A DNA stretch of 64,000 bases from Lachnospiraceae bacterium (GTDB lineage Bacteria > Bacillota > Clostridia > Lachnospirales > Lachnospiraceae). Below, in pieces: positions 63,223-64,000 of the stretch. The stretch covers positions 62,001 to 126,000 of the forward strand of contig JAFZUW010000051.1 in NCBI GenBank assembly GCA_017618195.1, given 5' to 3'. The position numbers and the translations under genes are program-made. The notes under the pieces are model-generated. The model did not search any database and was not told the origin of the DNA. It was given only the letters and a program-made list of their open reading frames with translations. Each line of letters opens with the position of its first letter. The stretch's first letter is position 1.

Positions 63223-64000
63223 ATGAAATATAAGTACTGGGTATTCGGGATTGTTTTTCTGCTGATTACAGGTATTCTTGCTTCTGCGCGGAACGTTTCG
63301 GCGGGAGATGACGAACCGTTCACGATCACCGTAATTGGTGGTCATGCGGAAGACATGGCCGGTAATGTAATAACCGAAGCAAAGACGAATCAGGAAGTTG
63401 TTATTGTTTGGGATAAAAAAGACGGTGAATACCTGTTATATTGGTCGTCTGACGGCAGCATTATCCATTCAACGAGTGAGAATTTCAGCATATTTTTTGT
63501 ATCACCGGATAGTCTTACCCTTTCTGCCGTAACGACTTCCGAAAGAATACAATTTACGGTAGATCTAACCGAAGAACAGTTCATTGTACCGCAGGAGATG
63601 AATTACGGTATCCGTGAATTCCTGCGGTATATGTGGGCTGACTCTGAGAAAACATTGTTCGATTTGGATGGTGACGGTAACAGCGATATCCTTTTTTATG
63701 ATTCCGAAAAAGCTATCAATGATAGTGATTTCATTATTGATAAGCTGACTTTCGTACGGCTGGATGGTTACAGCCTCGGGACAGATTATACGGTTACTTC
63801 CGAAAAAGGAGTTATCGAAAGCGTAACCTTTGTGGTGAATAATACGAATGCTGAGGAACCGGTTTGTGATGTAACCCCTGCGCCTACGCTGACGGAAGTA
63901 CCGCAGCCGACAGTTCCCGCCGAAATGCTGACTCCGACGCCGGTTCCGACGGAAATGCAGGAACCCACAGCGGTCTTTACCCCTACGCCGGTTCCGACGG
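63223..64000 (+). CDS. Second repeat surface protein, related to the previous gene (partial)
   Basis: The frame is open from ATG 63223 to the window edge (259 codons). ACGGAGAAC at 63211-63219 is the ribosome site. A signal peptide (about 1-27, ending SARNVSAG) is followed by one copy of each module of the neighbour: FTITVIGGHAEDMAGNVITEA and then FTVDLTEEQ with DLDGDGNSDI near 151. A Pro/Thr linker starts near 212 and is still running at the edge. It is 20 bases after the previous stop, so the two form an operon. Confidence 0.82.
   Translation, partial: MKYKYWVFGIVFLLITGILASARNVSAGDDEPFTITVIGGHAEDMAGNVITEAKTNQEVVIVWDKKDGEYLLYWSSDGSIIHSTSENFSIFFVSPDSLTLSAVTTSERIQFTVDLTEEQFIVPQEMNYGIREFLRYMWADSEKTLFDLDGDGNSDILFYDSEKAINDSDFIIDKLTFVRLDGYSLGTDYTVTSEKGVIESVTFVVNNTNAEEPVCDVTPAPTLTEVPQPTVPAEMLTPTPVPTEMQEPTAVFTPTPVPT

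Overview
The window reads as chromosomal DNA of a low-to-mid GC Firmicute of the Clostridia, most likely Lachnospiraceae. Pointers are the ylxM-ffh-rpsP-khpA-rimM-trmD, rplS-lepB-rbgA-rnhB-yraN and dprA-topA-codY-rpsB-tsf gene orders, CodY, an aspartate carbamoyltransferase with a separate PyrI subunit, sigma-A promoters of the form TTGnnn-N17-TAnnnT (often TGG before the -10), strong GGAGG ribosome sites, and extracellular proteins with PTPTP linkers. Almost everything is on the + strand; only pyrB, pyrI and uxaC are on the - strand. I saw no tRNA, rRNA, IS element, prophage or CRISPR array. Taxonomy is inference from gene content.

Layout. 1-6.9 kb: FtsX-type ABC permease, YitT membrane protein, a 99-aa protein behind a LexA (SOS) box, a GH36 alpha-galactosidase and a SpoU-type rRNA methylase. 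7-8.7 kb: two tandem paralogous lipoproteins. 8.7-12.6 kb: SRP/ribosome maturation operon. 12.7-14.1 kb: a membrane-anchored YD-repeat-like protein sitting between trmD and rplS. 14.1-23.7 kb: rplS, lepB, rbgA, rnhB, yraN, pgeF, a DUF512 radical-SAM protein, der, plsY, gpsA and an SH3 surface protein. 23.7-26.4 kb: uxuA-uxuB. 26.5-31.4 kb: a membrane-anchored MutS-like ATPase, rnhA and mutS. 31.5-37.8 kb: a GH26-like hydrolase, a DUF1858 protein, phosphoglucomutase, manA and fhs. 37.9-45.9 kb: a five-gene export system with two lipoprotein adaptors, a large FtsX permease and two ATPases. 46.1-52.2 kb: XRE regulator, pyrIB, uxaC divergent from kdgK-DUF4867, nrdR. 52.4-60.0 kb: comM, dprA, topA, codY, rpsB, tsf. 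60.2 kb to the end: two tandem repeat-rich surface proteins, the second cut by the window edge.

How genes work together. uxaC, uxuB, uxuA and kdgK, in two separate loci, make up the path from glucuronate to 2-keto-3-deoxy-6-phosphogluconate. The 37.9-45.9 kb block looks like one MacAB-style exporter adapted to a one-membrane cell. pyrB and pyrI give the allosteric ATCase holoenzyme.

The most interesting signals are regulatory. The fhs leader can fold into a hairpin whose loop is perfectly complementary to the fhs Shine-Dalgarno region (a candidate compact pseudoknot switch). A near-perfect LexA box sits inside the promoter of an unknown small gene. A CodY-type box abuts a sigma-A-like promoter inside the end of dprA, upstream of topA-codY itself. 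In several places the promoter is built into a terminator-like inverted repeat. Among proteins, the double-length adaptor, the ABC ATPase with an AbrB-like tail, and the DxDxDG-repeat surface proteins stand out.
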